Assembly: GCF_014269285.1 (NCBI RefSeq)
Contig: NZ_JACOAF010000044.1
Location: 370,058 to 434,057, forward strand
DNA: 64,000 nt
Source of the DNA: Rufibacter sediminis
GTDB taxonomy: Bacteria; Bacteroidota; Bacteroidia; Cytophagales; Hymenobacteraceae
Direction: 5' to 3'
Under the pieces are notes generated by a model. It was given only the letters and a program-made list of their open reading frames with translations. It made no database searches and was not told the origin of the DNA. Made by a program: the position numbers and the translations under genes. Of this stretch, positions 60,596 to 64,000 are shown piece by piece (the stretch's first letter is position 1; each line of letters begins with the position of its first letter).

Positions 60596-61159
60596 TCAAA
60601 CGTGACTCCGGATTCTGCTCAGCGTTTCCTGACTAATACCCAGGTAGGACGCAATCTGGCCGAGAGAGATTCTCCGGAGAATATGTGGGGAAGACTCAAG
60701 TAGTTGTTCGTACCGCTCCCGGGCCGTTTTGAACTGCATGGCCATTAAGCGCTCTTCCAGCCTAATGTAGTATTGCTCATTGATAATCCTTACAACGCGC
60801 TCCAGGTCTTTATGCAAATCAAACAACTGGTTCAAAGCTTCATAACTAATACCCCACAAGGTGGAGTCTTCTAAAGTTTGTATGTTTTCTATACCCGGCT
60901 TGCGGGAGATGAAGCTATAGAAGGAAGTGATGAAATGGTTTTCAAAGCCAAACCAATAGGTAATTTCCTTTCCGTCCAGGTTATAGTACCCACGCAGACA
61001 ACCTTGTTCCAGGAAGTATAAATGATTGCACACCATCCCTTCTTGTACTAAAAACGAGTTCCTCGGAATGCTCACCTGCGTCAATGCTTTGGAAAGAGCC
61101 TCCCACGCACTTAATGAAATTGGATGGTATTGTGATATGCAATTGAATAGCGCATTCAT
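60596..61159 (-). CDS. Crp/Fnr-family transcription regulator
   Basis: 187 residues: an N-terminal cyclic-nucleotide-binding fold (RNSFLVQEGMVCNHLYFLEQGCLRGYY) and a C-terminal helix-turn-helix (ISLGQIASYLGISQETLSRIRSHV). The phosphate-binding cassette of cAMP-binding Crp is not conserved, as is usual in Bacteroidota. May control the yiaA-like gene next to it. Confidence 0.88.
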   Translation of the reverse strand: MNALFNCISQYHPISLSAWEALSKALTQVSIPRNSFLVQEGMVCNHLYFLEQGCLRGYYNLDGKEITYWFGFENHFITSFYSFISRKPGIENIQTLEDSTLWGISYEALNQLFDLHKDLERVVRIINEQYYIRLEERLMAMQFKTARERYEQLLESSPHILRRISLGQIASYLGISQETLSRIRSHV

Positions 61160-61236
61160 TGTAAAGCTCTTCTGCTGGAGGGATTGACGTAGAGTTTATT
61201 ATTTAGAAGAAAGGGTTGTTGATTCTTAATAAAGTA

Positions 61237-61305
61237 GCCTAACGGTCTCGTGGATGAGGCGTGCATGGCCGTCGGCCGAAGCATGGCTTATGAACCTTGT
61301 TAGGC
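61237..61305 (-). other. attC site F
   Basis: 69 bp with canonical cores GCCTAAC (61237) and GTTAGGC (61299), which are exact complements. Inner CATGGCCG and CGGC...CATG arms pair around the centre GGCCGTCGGCC, shared with sites C and D. Follows the lipoprotein gene at 61317. The best-preserved attC of the window. Confidence 0.9.
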
Positions 61306-61316
61306 ACTGGTTTTCT

Positions 61317-61922
61317 TTACTCTATATGTAGCCAAACGTACTTTTGACCATTCCAATAAATTATGCCGCCTCCTTCTGATTCGTCAACGTGCATATAAAC
61401 CCCATTCCCTTTCAGTTGAACTGCATTTTTAGTATCTGGGCCTATTATGTCGCCCGATTTTTCATCTACTAAAGTTGATGCAACAGTTTCTCCTTTTGGT
61501 ATACTTTCAAATATATCAATCCAGTCCAGGTCGTCCATTCCGTTGACTTCTTTGCCTGCACCAAAAACTTGGTAATCATTTGTAGCTGAGTTATGAATGA
61601 TTATTACTCCTCTCTTCCCATTTTTCAGGTTAGTTACTCTAGCTGAAAAGTCCTCCTTATTATCTGCATTAAAGTCCCCTTCAATGAATTCAGTTGAATC
61701 AACCGAGAATTCTTTTGAAATTGATTTGATTGTACTTGCCGCAAATTCAGGAATGGAATCTTTTGGTTGGTGATTGTTCTGTTTTATTGTGTCTGATTCT
61801 AAAGTTGACTTATCTATTGGATCAGCTTGAATTTTTGAATCCTCTTTTTGTGACTGCTTTGCTTCCTTCTCGGAGCAAGAGACTATCAAGGCAATGAGTA
61901 AGACTAATTGAATATACTTCAT
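61317..61922 (-). CDS. Lipoprotein, hypothetical, cassette gene
   Basis: 201 residues. Lipoprotein signal IQLVLLIALIVSCSEKE (Cys16), then a Ser/Asp/Lys-rich linker (about 20-60), then a domain with EGDFNADNKEDF, a calcium-loop-like or FG-GAP-like motif, and WNGQKYVWLHIE at the end. Unrecognised otherwise. Probably an outer-membrane lipoprotein. Carried by the solitary cassette; its codon bias is AT-rich relative to pgi. Confidence 0.75.
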   Translation of the reverse strand: MKYIQLVLLIALIVSCSEKEAKQSQKEDSKIQADPIDKSTLESDTIKQNNHQPKDSIPEFAASTIKSISKEFSVDSTEFIEGDFNADNKEDFSARVTNLKNGKRGVIIIHNSATNDYQVFGAGKEVNGMDDLDWIDIFESIPKGETVASTLVDEKSGDIIGPDTKNAVQLKGNGVYMHVDESEGGGIIYWNGQKYVWLHIE

Positions 61923-61935
61923 AGTTTTAATTTGT

Positions 61936-61942
61936 GCCTAAC
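61936..61942 (-). other. Cassette 5' boundary, GTTAGGC
   Basis: On the minus strand GTTAGGC lies 14 bp before the lipoprotein ATG, matching the core at the far side of attC F. Confidence 0.75.
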
Positions 61943-61958
61943 TAGAGGATAACAAAAA

Positions 61959-62002
61959 TTCATCCCGTTAATCCGTTCATAGGAATAGATTAACGGGATG
62001 AA
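61959..62002 (-). terminator. Terminator after pgi
   Basis: 15-bp perfect stem TTCATCCCGTTAATC (61959-61973) and GATTAACGGGATGAA (61988-62002), followed on the minus strand by a T5 run; 29 bp past the pgi stop. Confidence 0.85.
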
Positions 62003-62031
62003 CCTAGTATAAAATATACAGCTTTTTAAGC

Positions 62032-63693
<1,662 letters not shown>

Positions 63694-63802
63694 TTAGTTC
63701 AGTTCTTGTAGCAAAGAGCGAAGTTAGGAATTGTGCCGACTTTAGGAAAAAGAGTTTCTACGCGCGTAACTCAGAGGGTTGAAATAGAAAGCGTGGCAGG
63801 CC

Positions 63803-63838
63803 GTTTTAGGGCTGCTTTCCCAAAAGGAGGTCTAAAAC
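63803..63838. repeat. 36-bp palindromic repeat
   Basis: Copy between pgi and the window-edge gene. Arms GTTTTAGGGCTGCTTTC and CAAAAGGAGGTCTAAAAC. Confidence 0.82.
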
Positions 63839-63855
63839 AGAAAGGGTACAAACCT

Positions 63856-64000
63856 TTACTGCACCCACTGCTGGATGAGCTTATCGGCGAAGGCCTCATT
63901 TTTCCAGGCCGACAAGCGGGTGGGTTGCCGCGGGTTTACATTCAGGTACCACTGTTCCAGAATACTTTTCACGGCCGGGTAGCGGGCCGAAAAATCACTG
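63856..64000 (-). CDS. C-terminal end of an unidentified gene
   Basis: Last 47 codons of a frame running off the window end on the minus strand (...KSILEQWYLNVNPRQPTRLSAWKNEAFADKLIQQWVQ, stop 63856-63858). The coding-like composition and stop 18 bp from a repeat support a real gene; family not recognised. Confidence 0.6.
   Translation of the reverse strand, partial: SDFSARYPAVKSILEQWYLNVNPRQPTRLSAWKNEAFADKLIQQWVQ

Larger units (their letters stand above)
61243..61942 (-). mobile_element. Solitary integron cassette
   Basis: Cassette of about 699 bp between two GTTAGGC sequences (minus strand), one just upstream of the gene start (61936-61942) and the other in attC F. It sits directly beyond the pgi terminator, with no attC upstream of it, as expected for a cassette integrated at a secondary G-TT site. 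Confidence 0.8.

Overview
The window is a chromosomal segment of a Bacteroidota bacterium, most likely a Cytophagales member close to Hymenobacteraceae (Rufibacter/Pontibacter-like). The signs are a type IX secretion sorting domain on a large glycosidase, a Bacteroidota-type promoter (TTG, 20 bp, TATCTTTG) before rplM, start codons without purine-rich ribosome binding sites, and Bacteroidota-typical families. This assignment is inferred from gene content, not from a marker-gene search.

Layout. 1-4238: urease genes ureC-ureF-ureG, with ureD convergent; ureA, ureB and ureE are not present and may lie upstream. 4538-5884: type II NADH dehydrogenase. 5951-6996: AT-rich, with a 50-codon ORF. 6997-9622: rplM-rpsI-rpsB-tsf. 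9623-10226: a cluster of hairpins. 10227-25896: core and housekeeping genes (RluA-type pseudouridine synthase, a PhoR/PhoB-like two-component pair, recA, GNAT, SDR with the TIGR02587/TIGR02588 pair, MoxR ATPase, SurA-type chaperone, a PpiC/OmpA-like fusion). 26108-28948: an RsbU/RsbV/RsbW-like partner-switch operon. 29568-43260: guaB, rhodanese, NAD salvage (pnuC, nadR-like kinase), PAP2 phosphatase, epimerase, amidase and PBP1A. 44635-48816: a 1393-residue secreted glycosidase with five tandem repeats and a T9SS signal. 49036-52061: an epimerase, folE-queD and a coiled-coil protein. 52250-55460: an integrase-less integron cassette array. 56389-63684: bestrophin, pirin, HAD phosphatase, YdeI-like, YiaA-like and Crp genes, one solitary integron cassette, then pgi. 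A partial gene ends the window.

Two signals stand out. (1) A 36-bp imperfect palindrome occurs about 35 times, essentially always between genes. Its left arm is close to GTTTTNAGGCCTGTTTTC and its right arm to GAAAANNGGCCTNAAAAC. It is absent from the ribosomal operon and from the integron cassettes. (2) Five consecutive minus-strand genes at 52264-55449 are each followed at the 3' end by an attC-like site of about 67 bp. Adjacent sites are similar and two of them overlap the stop codon of the cassette gene. A sixth cassette (61243-61942) sits alone after pgi with GTTAGGC at both boundaries. No integrase gene is visible, so these are attC clusters lacking an integrase (CALIN). Most cargo genes have no known function.

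How genes work together: ureC/F/G/D make and nickel-load urease; pnuC and the nadR-like kinase import and phosphorylate ribosylnicotinamide; surA and the PpiC/OmpA-like protein serve outer-membrane protein folding; folE and queD share pterin/deazapurine chemistry; and the phosphatase-STAS-kinase trio is a complete partner switch whose final target is not in the window.
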